From Ciona intestinalis (taxonomy: Eukaryota; Chordata; Ascidiacea; Phlebobranchia; Cionidae), in assembly GCF_000224145.3 (NCBI RefSeq), contig NC_020174.2, positions 6,121,106-6,185,105 of the forward strand: 64,000 bases of DNA, in the 5' to 3' direction. Both the position numbers and the translations under genes were made by a program. The notes beneath the pieces are model-generated. The model saw only the letters and a list, made by a program, of their open reading frames with translations, had not been told where the DNA came from and did not search any database. Positions 48,282 through 63,067 of this stretch are shown here, one piece after another (positions within the stretch are counted from its first letter, which is position 1; every line of letters begins with the position of its first letter).

Positions 48282-50075
48282 TGAACAATCTATGTGAATG
48301 CTACTGTTGGATTTTGATATGTTTATTTTTATTGTCAAGAGTTTATGTCGTTGGGTAATTTTGAATCTACCTCAAGTAATCACCCTTGAAACTTCACAAA
48401 ACTAGGCAATTGTGTTTTTGTTATAATTTCATTTATATATATTTATAACGATGATGTCCAGCTATAAGTTGTTTGTTGTATGTTTGGATGCTGTAATCCT
48501 TTTATATTATTTTTTTAATGACCCCCGCAAAATGAAAAAATAATAATTACCTTGATTGCGTTGCTTTAACTTTAAAAGGGATGAGACGAACGCTTCATGG
48601 CAGATTCTTTTTATACAAACTTATTAATAATCGGTATTTTTATGATTTCAAAATAGGAATAGTTGGTTTATATGTCCTAACAAATAACGTTTATGGTCGT
48701 TTCGTTTGCTTTGAGCTTTTTATATTTTCATATTTGTATTTGGCGCATTTTAAAAATGAAAATTAAAATGACTGACAAACCGATGTTGCATCTGTTTCAG
48801 CTTCACTTGAATTATAAAATAGTTATGTATGAGGGAGTTTACGGCTAATACAATACTTTTGCTTCTGTACAATAAATAGTAGAATTTGGAACGTTTTAAA
48901 TAAGGTAACTTAAACAGAAATTATTAAAATATCGTAGTATGTTTTGATGAGAATACGTATATATTTACAGAATTAAAATTCGTATTTATAGTGGTAAGTT
49001 TTAATAACGTTTGAATACGCCAGTTTTTTTTTTATTTTGTAAATAAACATTTAAATAAATCGCTTTTATGAGTGGCAAACTGCTTCATATGGTTCATGAA
49101 AAGTGGGTATAATGGCATTTGAGAACATATGACAGAAACCATATCAATTTATTAAACATATGTTATAGATTAGATGAAGGGCTTTATTTTTGTGGGCTTG
49201 CGGTAATTAAAAGAATTTGTTGGATGCTATTTGTTGTTGTATGTTAATACATTCATTATATAGCCTATATAATATGAGATACTGAGTATATTGTGAAAGT
49301 GCTTGTACATGAAAAATGAGATATGTTTTAATTCTTATGTTTACTATTCAAATTGCAAGGTAATTATAGTATATGCGGATGGTTTTGAAATAAATATGTT
49401 TATATTAAAAAGTTAATGTAAACCATTATCAACTAAAATCTAAATAAACAAATAAAAATTTTGCTTGACTTATTAGTTTCTTCAAATAATTATATCTTTG
49501 ACTGTGGCAATTTTATTTGTAAAATGTTTTAGAAGGTCAGCTAGTTTAACAAAAAGCTGTGTGTACTACTACTACTCATTAAGTTTAAAGTTCATGAGTT
49601 AAATAACAGGCCCGTATAACCTTTCATAATGTGTTTGTTAACCAATATATTCCTTTTATATTAAATCATTAAAAGTCTGAACTCATCTAAAAATCTAGTC
49701 TGTTGGTTAAGAAACATAAAAAACTCCTATAAACAAGTCATTTTCAATTGCCGTCTTCATAAATAATGAATCACTCATTGAGCTATCAACTAAAACTAGG
49801 CTATTTTGAATGGTATTTTGCTAGAAAACAAAATGACTCTGTTTTGCCTGGGTGAGGTCCTGCAGTGTGTCACTAAATAGGAATTAAGATTTCAACCAAA
49901 GTTGGACCATTATCCCAACTGGGATACTACCACATGGACCTTAACAGATTTGAAGCCTGTTGGTTCCCCGAAGGTAGAAAGATAATAAGATCTATTTCCA
50001 GAAATTATTGGCTTTAAATAGCACTAAATTAACAAGTAGAATAATAGTAATTTAATATTGTTTTTTTTTATTTAG
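48282..50075. other. CABLES-epsin intergenic region
   Basis: About 1.8 kb of AT-rich DNA with no coding exon or intact repeat recognised. Possible CABLES polyadenylation signal AATAAA near 48871. A poly-T tract and acceptor (TTTATTTAG, 50075) close the region just before the epsin leader. Confidence 0.45.
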
Positions 50076-50122
50076 AGCAAATATCGTTTAGTGTACAGTT
50101 CATCAACTTAGTTATTCTAACA

Positions 50123-53100
50123 ATGTCTGTCCGGCGAAACGTTCTTAACGTGGTTAGGAACTACTCTGATGCGGAGATAAAAGTCAGAGAAGCGACCTCA
50201 AACGACCCGTGGGGACCCTCAAGCTCCCTAATGTCCGAGATCTCAGACATGACGTACAATGTCGTCCAATTTTCTGAAATTATGACAATGATTTGGAAGC
50301 GAGTAAACGACCACGGCAAGAACTGGCGTCATGTGTACAAGTCACTTGTTCTGCTTGATTATCTGATTAAAACTGGTTCGGAACGTGTTGCCCAGCAGTG
50401 TAAAGAGAACATATTTGCCATTCAAACATTGAAAGATTTCCAGTTTATTGATCGTGATGTTAAAGACCAGGTAATGCCTTTGACAGCTCTGTTTATTGAT
50501 CTGTTAAATGGTGCAATTCCCTTGTGTAACATTTGACTTTAACTTGTATGTTAAAGGCTATATCTGCAATATCATGCTGTTGGTGATATTTTCAGCTTAT
50601 GGGTCATTCCTTTGTTGCAGTTATTTATCATGAACTTATATGTTGTGCTAGATTGACTAGAATGTCAAAAATACCGGTGCTACAACAAGAACTTTCTCAT
50701 CACAGCAAGGGTTACTTAATTATTAATGTTTTGATATTTCCAAGGGATCCAATGTGAGAGAGAAATCCAAACAACTCGTAAACCTTTTAAAAGATGACGA
50801 AAGGTTAAAAACCGAGCGAGAACGAGCCATGAAAGCTAAAGAGAGGTTTGCACAGGCCACCACTGGCATAGGAAGCAATCACAAGGTGACTTTCTACTAA
50901 TCTTAACCACAGACCTTTATGCGTACATTGCATCTTTCATATTAAACTACTAAATGGGGCATATAATTAGGAAATGCTATGCTTTTAACGCATTATTACA
51001 GTTCTGAAATATACATCTAATTTAATGAAGTTAAAAAATATTTTATGTAGAATTTTATTAATTATTAATTTAAAGTATTAAGAAAATGAGTGATATCTTA
51101 TAATTTGTCTTTTATAAAAAAAATGTTATAATTTTTATGGGAAATCTAAATAATAACAAACCGTATTTTCGTATTATAATGTTTATTTATCGATTTTTTA
51201 AAAATTAATCAGCAAGTGTTGCTATGTGGGCATAGATACACCTTGATAAAGTAAACATAACTCTAATGAATTGTTAGGTTGTCTATGGTCACGGTAGCAG
51301 CACTCCAAAACAACGAGGCACTCCAGAATTCCAGCCAAGCAACAGCAACCGAAACGCCGCTAAACTAGGTTTAGATATAGAACAGGTAGGCCGAAGTTAC
51401 CGTGTATTTTGAACACACTCGGTATTGTGTGTTTGGTTTGTCTGGAACGTGTGGGAGAATAAAAATCTATTGATATCACTCATGTTTGACTCATCATGCT
51501 AATAACGGAAAAGTCTGAATATAACCCACTCTATTTGACTCATGAGAATATATTTCTAGTTTTTATCATTAATAGTTTCCCCACATATTCGTATATCTTA
51601 ACTTCCTATTTAGGCTGTTGTTGAAACCGCCTTATTTACATAGTAACATAGTCACCACAATAGCTATACAAAGAAACTATTACAAGGAAGTTCTTTCTTC
51701 ATAGCATGCACTGTACACTTTGCTCTTTTAACCAACTCTGAATTAATCTAAAAATACCTATTTTAGAAGTTCTTAACTATTGTATGGTGTCATGAGATCT
51801 GGGATTTCTGCCAGAACCTAAGTTGGCCCATTACCTACCATGAGGCCATGAGCATAACATTAGGGATGACATATAAATGTTTCCTTAGTTTAGGGCGTGA
51901 CTTCATAATATATTAAGCAGCACCGCTCCAGTTTCTCCTAAAACAGCTTGTTCCCCCGGCTGTTAGACCTAACAAACAATCAGAGCTAAAATATACATGA
52001 AACGTGAAAATATACACTTTCGATTAGGTTACCCATGTTTGGATGTACCTGCAGCTTTTTTGTTGGGGTGTATACAAACAAGCTGAGCTAAAAAGTTTAA
52101 CAGTATATATGTACCAATGTACGAATGTGCCCTAACCCATCATTTTAGTTGTTTACTACAAGACTGTTCTTAACAGGCTCGACCACAAACTGCTGGAGAA
52201 GAAGAACTACAGCTTCAGATCGCCCTCTCCATGAGTAAAGAGGAAGCAGAAACTGACAAAAAGGTTTGGCAGATTCGTCATATTGTTATTATACAATGGA
52301 TGCTGATTTTTTCAATTTAATAACAATTTAGATTAATAAATATACCAGATTTAGAAAATCAATAGGCTGTTTTACCACCAGGAAATGGGCCTATAGAAAT
52401 ACTAAGAAATACTAAGAAATATAAGCATAGAAATATAGAAACTACTATAATAGGCATAGACAACAGACAATGTAATTCCCACTTCACCAATGGTGCTCTA
52501 AGATCTATTAATGCAATTGCTAGTAATCTTGCTTGTCCAATGTTATTGATTTTTTATTTTCTTAATGAAATGAAGCCATTGTTTCTGATGTATGAATGTA
52601 TTTACTATAGGGCTGTTTGCAATCTGTGTTTACCATTACCACCCACATTAAGCTTATAAATAGCTAGGTGTGTTGTGTGTTTTGTAACCATTTGATTTAG
52701 CTTGTTTTTAACTGTTATTTTAATATGATTTATTGTTTGTTCAGCAGGGTAAAATAGTGTATTTACTTGAATATTTTTAAGATCTTCAACTATAGATAGG
52801 TGCTAACTTTTTAATGCAAGAGATGCAGGGATAGTTAAACACACATTCCTATAAAACAAATATAACTGATTGGTTCTATTGTTTACTAATTAATGTATGT
52901 AAAATTCCTATGTTGGTCTGCCTACCCTGCAACCCCAGGTTTGGCGCCTATCCTTTAGCTTGCTACAAAACATCTAAAATTGCATCATTTTTCACAGAAA
53001 GCTGAAAGTGATAATGTCAGGTTAGAGTTGGCTTTGTCCGAGAGCGTTAAAAAAAACGACACCCCTGCTCCCAAGTCCAACCTTGTAGACCTTACAGCGG

Positions 53101-54971
53101 CCGCTCAGTCACTCAAGGACCCTTGGGGAGGTAGGTCATCCATTAAGTGAATGGGTTAACATATGAGAAACCCAGGTCTGGGCCAAATTTTAATGTGTTT
53201 GTTATAAGGTTGTGCGGAGCCCGCGCTTAAAAGCTCATGTCTGGGCATCCCTTTTTTTAGGCTCAGCACTCGGCTGAAAATTGGGCTGAGTGGTCGATTG
53301 GGTCATTTATTAAGGAATTGAGTTAACAAGGAACCAAGATTATGGGCCAAACTTTAATGTTTGTTTTTTTGCCAAGATCTTTTAGTGTGTTTGTATTTGT
53401 TAAGTACTTTATGTAGGTCTGTATGAATCTTGAGCATGGGACTTTGGGAGTTATGCATAAAGTGTCAATAAGCTTCTTTGAAATGAATGGAATCAACTCC
53501 TAGTTATCAAAATGAACATTTCTTTGTTAATTCACCACAATCTCTCAAGAGATTTGTGGATCAATATAAATACAATATTATTTTGTCCCTACTTCCTGGT
53601 GTATGGCTTTGGTTCGTATGAATATTGTTGCATAGGCAGTAGGCACCAAACTTGGGGTGGCAGGGTAGGCAGGCCAACCCGTCAATTTTATTCAATATAT
53701 TAATTATTACACAAAAGAAAGTTCGATTTGTGTCCTAGAAAAAGGCATCTATATCCCTGTCTCTCTTGTATTTTAAAAAGTCATGCCCAAACCAGGGTTT
53801 TTTAGGGATCTGGAAAATAATTCATGGGATGATAATGCGACACATTTCACCACACATCTGGTTTTCCTGCGCAGTGTAAAGAAAGGTTTTTAAATATGTT
53901 TGTAGCGCCCTTCTCCCCCCTTTGCAAAATTTTAGAAATGCCAGTGCCATTTCTTCAATTTCAATTTAAATATTTAAATTTTAGGTTCACCAGAGACTGC
54001 ACGCGCTGCCCCAGTTGATCCATTCGCGTCAATAAACAACCAACCAAGCTCAACAGATCCATGGGCGATACCAACAAATGCTCCTGCAGTTAACGTTGCA
54101 CCTGCTGCTGATCCATGGGCGCTTGGTGCAACCAATACACAGCAGAGTGATCCATGGGCTAACCCACCTCAAACTAAAGTAAAGATAACAAACCCGCATT
54201 TTCTTTTATTACATGTATAACATTTTTCCATTTATATGTTTTAACAGAGAAAACACTTTTGGGAACTTTTTTGTAAGAATTTATTTTTATTTCTAAAATA
54301 ATTTTTCATTTCTTTTTTAATTTCAGATTGATCAATCTGCATCTTTTGATCCTTTTGCATCCTTGGACACCTCCACCTCTACTGCTCCTGTGGGAGGTGT
54401 AAAAGTCTTTGATCCGATGTCGATGCCAATTTCAACCTCCAACCAACCATTTGATTTCACATCACTTGACAACTCCCTCCAAACCAACCCCACCACATCA
54501 ACAACTGAGCCAATTAAACCAAAGAAAAGTGCCATGGATTTCTTAGGGGGCGCATCTGACCTCGTAAACCTTGACAGCCTCGTTACTCGCCCCCCCACGC
54601 AACAACAACCCGTGAATCCATTTTTGTCCTCAACTTCACCTTACCATCAACCAGCGCAGGTTTCGCCATCTTTAAACCAGATGAAAGGTTTAAATGGAAC
54701 TCCAGGCCCTGCTATGGGTACAACGATCATGCCACAAACGATACCTGTAGCCAACATGATGCCAATGCAAAGCCAACCTGCAGTAAACCCCTATGGTTAC
54801 CCCTCAGTTGCCCCACCTTCGTATGGTATGCCAGTCATGAGTGGTGGTATGCCTATGAACCCAGGGATGATGGGAATGCAGCAACAGCCTGGCATGATGG
54901 CTGGTATTCCAAACACTATGCCTGCAAGTGGGGCAGTGGGTATGCAGTCGAGCAACAACCCATTCCTGTGA
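50123..54971 (+). CDS. EPN2: Epsin, clathrin-coat endocytic adaptor
   Basis: Seven exons: 50123-50470, 50745-50885, 51278-51385, 52177-52263, 52998-53130, 53985-54178, 54327-54971. They total 1656 nt (551 aa). Residues ~1-145 form the ENTH domain (MSVRRNVLNVVRNYSDAEIK, KVREATSNDPWGP, WRHVYKSLVLLDYLIKTGSE), which binds PI(4,5)P2 through its amphipathic helix 0. Two ubiquitin-interacting motifs follow (EEELQLQIALSMSKEE ~203-220; DNVRLELALSES ~232-243). Next come four DPW motifs (AP-2 alpha-ear ligands), a clathrin-box-like LVNLDSL and two NPF motifs (EH-domain ligands), the last at the extreme C-terminus (NNPFL). Motif order matches vertebrate epsins 1-3; orthology to one paralogue cannot be assigned, so the symbol is only indicative. 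Met-rich tail is a local feature. A 3' acceptor at 50075 lies ~48 nt before the ATG. Confidence 0.93.
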
Positions 54972-57250
54972 TGATTTTGAGCAAAACGCTCCTTGCAGCA
55001 GTGCAATTTATCCCAATTCAATTTGCTAATAACTGCCTACTAGATCCGAACAAGAAACCAAAAAGAAAAATATGGCTTCACAGTTAAACATGTCAAATAT
55101 ATGATATATATTGGTGCAAAGTATAAAGTGGATTGATCTTACTTCAAACTGTGATTTTTAAAATATTGTAAAAAATTTAAAACTTCTGCAAACTATTAAA
55201 AATGTGTAGAAAGCTTCTTATTAATATGAAAAATATAAAGTACTTTTGACATCAAACTGGTTAAAATTTGTGGGTATAAGTTTGTAACCTGGTCCCACAC
55301 CTACTATTTCTTCATAGTTTGGATTCAACAGCATATTATATTACTTTCATTACATTACAAATGTTTATACTTACATCTATCTTTCCATTTTTACATAAAC
55401 CAGTCAAGCAGAAGCACGCAAACACTTTCTACATCATTTCAAATCAAGCTGCAAACATCAGAAACAGCTGTGACCATAAACATATTCTTATCGCTGCTAA
55501 GCTGTCTTTATGATAAGGCATGTCTGTTTCTGCAGCACAGACCAGATGTGAATACTCTTGTCTGCAGTTCTTTATATTGAATGTATATTTTTTCATTTTT
55601 AGACCACATTGTCAGTTATTTCAGTTTAGATTGTTTTGTAAATAGCGTGTAAATTACTTGTTGCATCTTTTCTTAAAGTGTATCTGGCCCCTGCGCAGAC
55701 ACTTACCCAGTATTAAAGTGTATGGTGAATTTGTACAGCACTCTGCACTATCCCTTAACTCATACTCATCTCTTGGAAAAATTAAAATATCGTAAGTTTT
55801 TTTGGGGTGTCAGAAATGTGCGTTGTGGCCATGATTAATCTAATTGTCGTTTGTACAGAATTTGCAGTTTATCTCTTCTATTTATTACCATATTTGTGTG
55901 ACTATATTAATTTTAACTCCTTTTATATAATTAGTATGTTGATCGTTTTCGTTTTACAATAGATCTAGAAAAGAAACAATATCTCTGCATGCATTACAAA
56001 ACTATCATAAGATCCAAACTTTATCCAAACTTTTCTATCATAAATCTCATATCACTGTTAAAACTGATGTTAAATTTAATTTCAAGTGCAGATACAAAGA
56101 TAACGATGGTGTAATGGTGTAATTCAACTCCCAAAATACTTTGATAGTACCAGATCTAAACGACTTTATCCATAAATGACATTTTTCCCGCAGTTAAACT
56201 TATTCACTGTACAATACCTCGATTTATATGCCACCAACTGGTTTCTTATACAGGCAAAGTTAAACATATGACACTCGCTTCGCTGTCGTAGGTTTGTAAC
56301 CCGTCATCAGAATCATACCAATAAAACATATCCTGTTTTCATTTTCTGTTTCAAGAAAATTGCTGTGTTAGGAGGCCTTTTATAAATTTGGGCATTAAAA
56401 CAATCATGAAATTTTATTTTAGTTGGCATACAAGAAAAAATTGGCAAGTTAGACACAGAAAGAAATTTACTTAATTTTAAAGTAATGATTAGATTGTTTG
56501 TAATCTTTAAAAGAGTTTGAATCACTAGGGTACAGCGCAGGCATCTAATGACTGTGAAAGGGTTTGGCATCCCTTCCCTCTGGAGCTGAAACTCAATATC
56601 CGACTCCAGAAAATAAAACATAGCAGTGATCCAGTCCCAGGGTTTAGATATATACAGTAGGGTGGGGGAAGATGGGATACCTTAAACACAAAATAATCAA
56701 ATATCCTGATCGTGTTTAAAACATTTAACACCGGTCCATGGGAGTCGCGAGGATACGGTTTTATAATTCTTTGAATGTTTTTTGTTTACTACTAAATGGG
56801 ACGAGTAAATACAGTCAAAAATTGTCCCATCTTCTCCCACCCTACTATATTTTCAACAGAAGATGTTCAGATTTTTTTCACTGGTTTGTAGATATTATTC
56901 TCATCAAAAGTGTTTATAGTTTTGTGGGTTTAAGTATCAGATGTATGTAGGTATGTGTGTAATGTTATTTTCCTAATCTCAAGCAAATGAAATTGTTTAG
57001 TTTCTGTATGAGTGAGGTTCTAGTTTAATGACCAAGAATAAACCATACTTGGTCCAGAAATCTTTACATGCAAATATTATTAACTATTTGTTAGAATTTT
57101 AGATGATTGATGACTAGGTGTCTGAAAAAAATGTAAAATATTTGTATGAAGAATCTGAACATCAGTTGAAAAGTCAAGACTCAGATATTATGGTAGTTAT
57201 TATTAACCTAGAAATGTAGATGTTTTGTACCATAAATTTAATTGAATTAA
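54972..57250. other. Epsin 3' flank and intergenic region
   Basis: No coding exon seen. Probably includes the epsin 3'UTR; repeat B occupies 56654-56849. A short first exon of RABGGTB, if one exists, was not found. Confidence 0.4.
56654..56849. repeat. Palindromic repeat B copy, near consensus (reverse)
   Basis: CAGTAGGGTGGGGGAAGATG ... CCCATCTTCTCCCACCCTAC. Confidence 0.8.
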
Positions 57251-57350
57251 TGTAACTTGCTTTATCCTTGTGTTGATGAAAAAACCGACATTCGTTATAA
57301 CACTGGTGTTATGTTTCGTACACCTCGTGCCCACTTACAAGGTAGCATGT
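57251..57350 (-). repeat. Dispersed repeat A copy
   Basis: Reverse copy: TGTAACTTGCTTTATCCTTG ... TGTTTCGTACACCTCGTGCC ... CTTACAAGGTAGC. Confidence 0.65.
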
Positions 57351-57414
57351 GCAGTATGTTACTTTTGTACTTGATTTTATTTTGTCTTTTTAAAGGAATA
57401 AGTTTTGTACCATA

Positions 57415-60400
57415 ATGTTGTTACAGGGCTCTGTTGTGAAAGATGTCGCATTAAAGGAAGACGCGCCACAAACATTCTTATTGGAGAAACACATTGAATA
57501 TATTGCTGCGTATGGAGCAAACAAGGAGGATTATGAATATTGCATGACGGAATATTTAAGACTGAGTGGCATTTATTGGGGCTTGACTGCTGTGGATCTT
57601 ATGCATAGTAGAAACAGGTAATTGTGGTGCATATATCATTTTCTGGGTTTTAGTATTATGTATTGTTTAATTTATTCACACTAAAAAAAAATTAAATCCA
57701 GCAGTTTTCATACTATCATATGATGCCCATTAAATTTGTCATAGTTTTGTTTTTTCATTAAAGATATTGCTATAAGTTAAACCTTATTTTCATGTAATTA
57801 AATATATGGATAATTTTAAACTATGTTTTACCTGCAGAATGAACGAAAATGAAATTGTTGAGTTTGTTGTTTCGTGTCAGAAAGAATGTGGTGGTTTTGG
57901 TCCAGCACCCGCCCATGATCCAAGTATATTGTATACATTGAGTGCTGTACAGGTTAAAACCAGTTTCATCATGTTTATAGTTACCTTTAGATTTTAAAAT
58001 GTTTCATTAAAGGGGCATACTAATAAAATCAAAATTTGTGTATTACCCCAACACCCAGAGTGCTACCATTCAGACCCCACTAAGCCAGTTTATAGACACT
58101 CACCCACATAAATTCACTTTCAACATTACAAAAATATCCAACTTTAACATTAAAAATCTTGGAATGATACTTTAGTATTTTATTATAAAATAATTCTGTC
58201 ATCTTTAATACAGGTGTTATGTATGTTGGATAAATTGGACAAAATCCACATTGACAAAGCTGTTGCATTTATTGCTGGTTTACAAAATAAGGATGGTTCG
58301 TTTTCTGGTGAGTGAATAATAAATGTTTCTGTTTAATCATCAACAGCATTAACTGTTTAGCTGTCGGGCATATAAATGATTTGTGGAATTTTTTATATAT
58401 AGTAGGGTGGGGGAAGATGGGACACCTTTAGCACATAATATTAAAACATCCTGATCGTGTTTTAAACAAATAACAACGGTCTATCGAGGTCGTGAGGGTA
58501 CGGTTTTATAATTATTTGAATGTTCTTTGTTTACTACTAAATAGGACGAGAAAATCGAGGTAAAAGGCGTCCCATCTTCCCCAACACTACTGTATCTTGA
58601 ATTTTTGGCACTGGTGCTAGCCCATAGGTTTAAGGCTCGTTGCTGCTACCATTGTTGGCAGGTGTGTTTTTGTTTGGCAAATTATTTTCAATATACATCA
58701 ATAATTTATCAGCAGGAAATGGTTATCGAGATTTAGCTTTAATTTGCACATGTCTGATTTTAAGATATGGAAGCTAAACACTTTCAAACTTAACTGTAAT
58801 AAATTCCGCGAATCTTACCTGATCTGGTGCTCATAGAGTTGAACGATTCTTGTGTAAAGAAATACAGTCAGGACCAGTCAGGATGATCTGGTGCTACGAA
58901 AATGCAACGGACAAAATCAAGTCCAACCAATTGCATAATTGCAAATGTTCTGTTTGGTATTTAAACAAAATCATTTTAAAAATCCAGCCCAACATACTGC
59001 TAACTAGAGATATCAATTAAACCTAACCCCCCCCCCCTAATCTGGCGTGCAGGGGATAAATGGGGAGAAGTAGACACAAGATTTTCCTTCTGTGCTGTGG
59101 CTGCTCTATCGTTAGTTGGCCGCTTATGGAGTGACTGCCCCATCAACATCGAGAAGTGCGTGGAATTCATTTTGTCGTGTATGAACTTTGATGGGGGATT
59201 CGGATGCAGGCCTGGGTCTGAGTCGCACTCTGGACAGGTGTGGATTTAATTTAGTTAATTTTGTAGGGCAACGAACCTCATTTCAATATAGGTCTTCTGT
59301 TTTACACACCTGTTGCCTGATTTTGAGTGTCAATCCAGTACTAGGCTTTCAGTTAAGAAATAGCTGAAAAACCCTGGATTTTAACAAAATCCGATTAAAT
59401 AATTTTGGCTAAAATAAAAAAGCACAAAAAACAACAATTGTGTTTAACCAGATATACTGCTGTGTTGGAGTGCTTTCAATATTACGTGAACTTCATCATA
59501 TTGATGATGGTTTACTGGGGTGGTGGCTTTGTGAACGACAACTACCATCAGGTAAGCATATAACCATTATTTCCTGTGTTAGTTTCGGGTGGATATATAT
59601 AATAATATAACTTTATTTGTCTCTATATTTATTATTCAAGCCTAGAGTATGAGGCTTGAATAATCCCCCAGGGTGGCTTGTATATCACTGCTACCACATT
59701 TACCAGCAATTGTGAGCGAATGTGTGCTTGGACATGACACTTACGAGCAATTGCTCCCACCCAGTGTACCCTTATGGGGTGTCTAAATTGTTAGTAATAC
59801 ATCCCAAAATAAAACTATTAATATAAAAGTTTTATAAGTGGTAACTTGTAAGCAATCACGAGGTGTATGAAACAGAACACCGTGTTATAACGACTGTCAT
59901 TGCCCCTTTATGCGAGGATAAAAAAGTTGCATTTATTTATACCAGGTGGTTTGAATGGTAGACCTGAAAAGTTGCCAGATGTTTGTTACTCGTGGTGGGT
60001 TCTCTCATCCTTAGCAATACTGGGCAAGCTACACTGGATTGATAAACACAAGTTGAAAATGTTCATTCTTGCTTCACAAGATAATGAGACTGGTGGTATC
60101 GCTGATAGACCAGGAGATATGGTTAGTTGTGTGTATATGGTGGATTGGTTAGTTGTGTGTATATATAATTGTGTTGGTGTGTAAAAAGCAATAAAAAATT
60201 TATTTTTCCCAAAAAAATTTTTTTGTTATTTAGTATAAATTCTACTTCGTACAAAACAGGATTATTTTTAGGTGGATCCATTTCACACTTTGTTTGGTAT
60301 AGCTGGTTTATCATTATTGGGGGAAACCTCATTAAAACAAATCAACCCGGTGTATTGCATGCCACAAGATGTATTGAACAAACTTGGTGTTAATGCTCAA

Positions 60401-60418
60401 ATACTAGATTCACAGTGA
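57415..60418 (+). CDS. RABGGTB: Rab geranylgeranyltransferase beta subunit
   Basis: Exons: 57415-57617, 57838-57952, 58214-58307, 59053-59237, 59452-59551, 59946-60121, 60272-60418 (339 aa; human ~331). It attaches geranylgeranyl groups to C-terminal cysteines of Rab GTPases, with RABGGTA and REP. The prenyltransferase alpha-alpha barrel repeats are obvious: [59 protein letters not shown], and [18 protein letters not shown]. Zinc ligands Asp244, Cys246 (DVC) and His296 (DPFHTLFG) are present. The start is uncertain. The ATG at 57415 overlaps an acceptor (TTGTTACAG, ending 57423), so either translation begins there (adding MLLQ) or a tiny upstream exon supplies the initiator. Repeat A lies just before exon 6 (59946) and repeat B in intron 3. 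Confidence 0.93.
58399..58594. repeat. Palindromic repeat B copy, near consensus (reverse)
   Basis: ATAGTAGGGTGGGGGAAGAT ... GTCCCATCTTCCCCAACACT, in RABGGTB intron 3. Confidence 0.8.
58605..58680 (+). repeat. Candidate tRNA-like SINE fragment
   Basis: GCACTGGTGCTAGCC ... GGTTTAAGGCTCGTTGCTGC resembles A/B box spacing and shares the 'gctgctaccattgt' block with other copies. Confidence 0.35.
59827..59933 (+). repeat. Dispersed repeat A copy next to a splice acceptor
   Basis: Near-consensus copy ending GAGGATAAAAAAGTTGCA, 12 nt before the RABGGTB acceptor ATACCAG (59945). Confidence 0.8.
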
Positions 60419-60835
60419 GACAAAATGTTTTCTTGTCTTAAATTAGGTGCGATTGTAGTTTGCCAACATTGCAAAGTTGAAAGTGGTTTTCGTAAATAGG
60501 CTCGATACAGTTTAACTGACTGTTTGCAGATATTCAAACTATTTCTTTTAGTCTTGTTGCATGTTTTTCAATGATACTTAAAACTTCATATTTAAAAGTT
60601 ATGTCGTATTTTATTCGATTATCATATTAAGTATGTGTGGTTAAATCACATTATCATTGTTGTACAATCATTATGTCGGTGTTCATTAATTGAAATTTGC
60701 ATTTGGAAATATCACTGTTACCTGTTGGCTGCATTTATGTACAATCTGTATGGCAAGATAAGGTCACATCGTTGCGTATAAAACTTATATGTGTTTTTAA
60801 CCAGCAAATCTAAGAAACACACACAATCACACTGC

Positions 60836-60841
60836 TTTTAT
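60836..60841 (-). terminator. Possible MORN5 polyadenylation signal
   Basis: AATAAA on the minus strand ~105 nt past the MORN5 stop. RABGGTB (stop 60418) is convergent, so the two 3'UTRs lie close together or overlap. Confidence 0.45.
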
Positions 60842-60943
60842 TGAATGAAGTGCTATCTAGATTCACAGTAAATGATGAATATACACATGATTCTATAATG
60901 GACGGAAGATAAAATCATTGATTTAAATAAATAAACAAATAAA

Positions 60944-62483
<1,540 letters not shown>

Positions 62484-63067
62484 ATCGGCAGTATAGGATC
62501 GAACAGACAGGCAACAAAATAAACAAAATCGCACTTGAGGATTTTCGTTCGCGCAATAATAGCGTCCCTCCCTTAACAACATAGAAAACAAACGTCAATG
62601 ATTTTAAAATTGCAGGGGAGACATGTTTGCAGTTTAAAACGGTATTAGAAACAAACAGTTTAGTTTTATATTGAATAATAAAGTCCTGACTAACCTCAAA
62701 GTGCTGCTATAATATAATACCTTTCTTTTAAGGTACTTTAAAAAATATATATATTATTTATATTTTTTATGGAGTATGCTCATTAACTTGTTCTACAAAG
62801 AAAATATACGGATCTGCTAGAAATGCATTTTATTTTTAATTTTTTCAAAAATATGCCAAGTGTCATTTTCCGCAATAGCGACACACTCCTGACCCTTCAA
62901 TGCTTTGTATTTTGCATTCGTTGGAAAGGTGAATAGCAAACAGCTTATGTATCTTATTTCATGCATGTTAGGATATAATTTATAACCGTAACGCTTATTG
63001 TATTATTGAAAAACTTATACAGATAAAAAAAGTAGGTTTCGGGTAATGTAATAGGAAATACGTGGCA
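62484..63067. promoter_or_regulatory. Shared MORN5 / NDUFA8 divergent promoter region
   Basis: 584 bp between the two start codons. AT-rich, without repeats A or B; no canonical TATA box placed convincingly for either gene. Likely carries both 5'UTRs. Confidence 0.5.
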
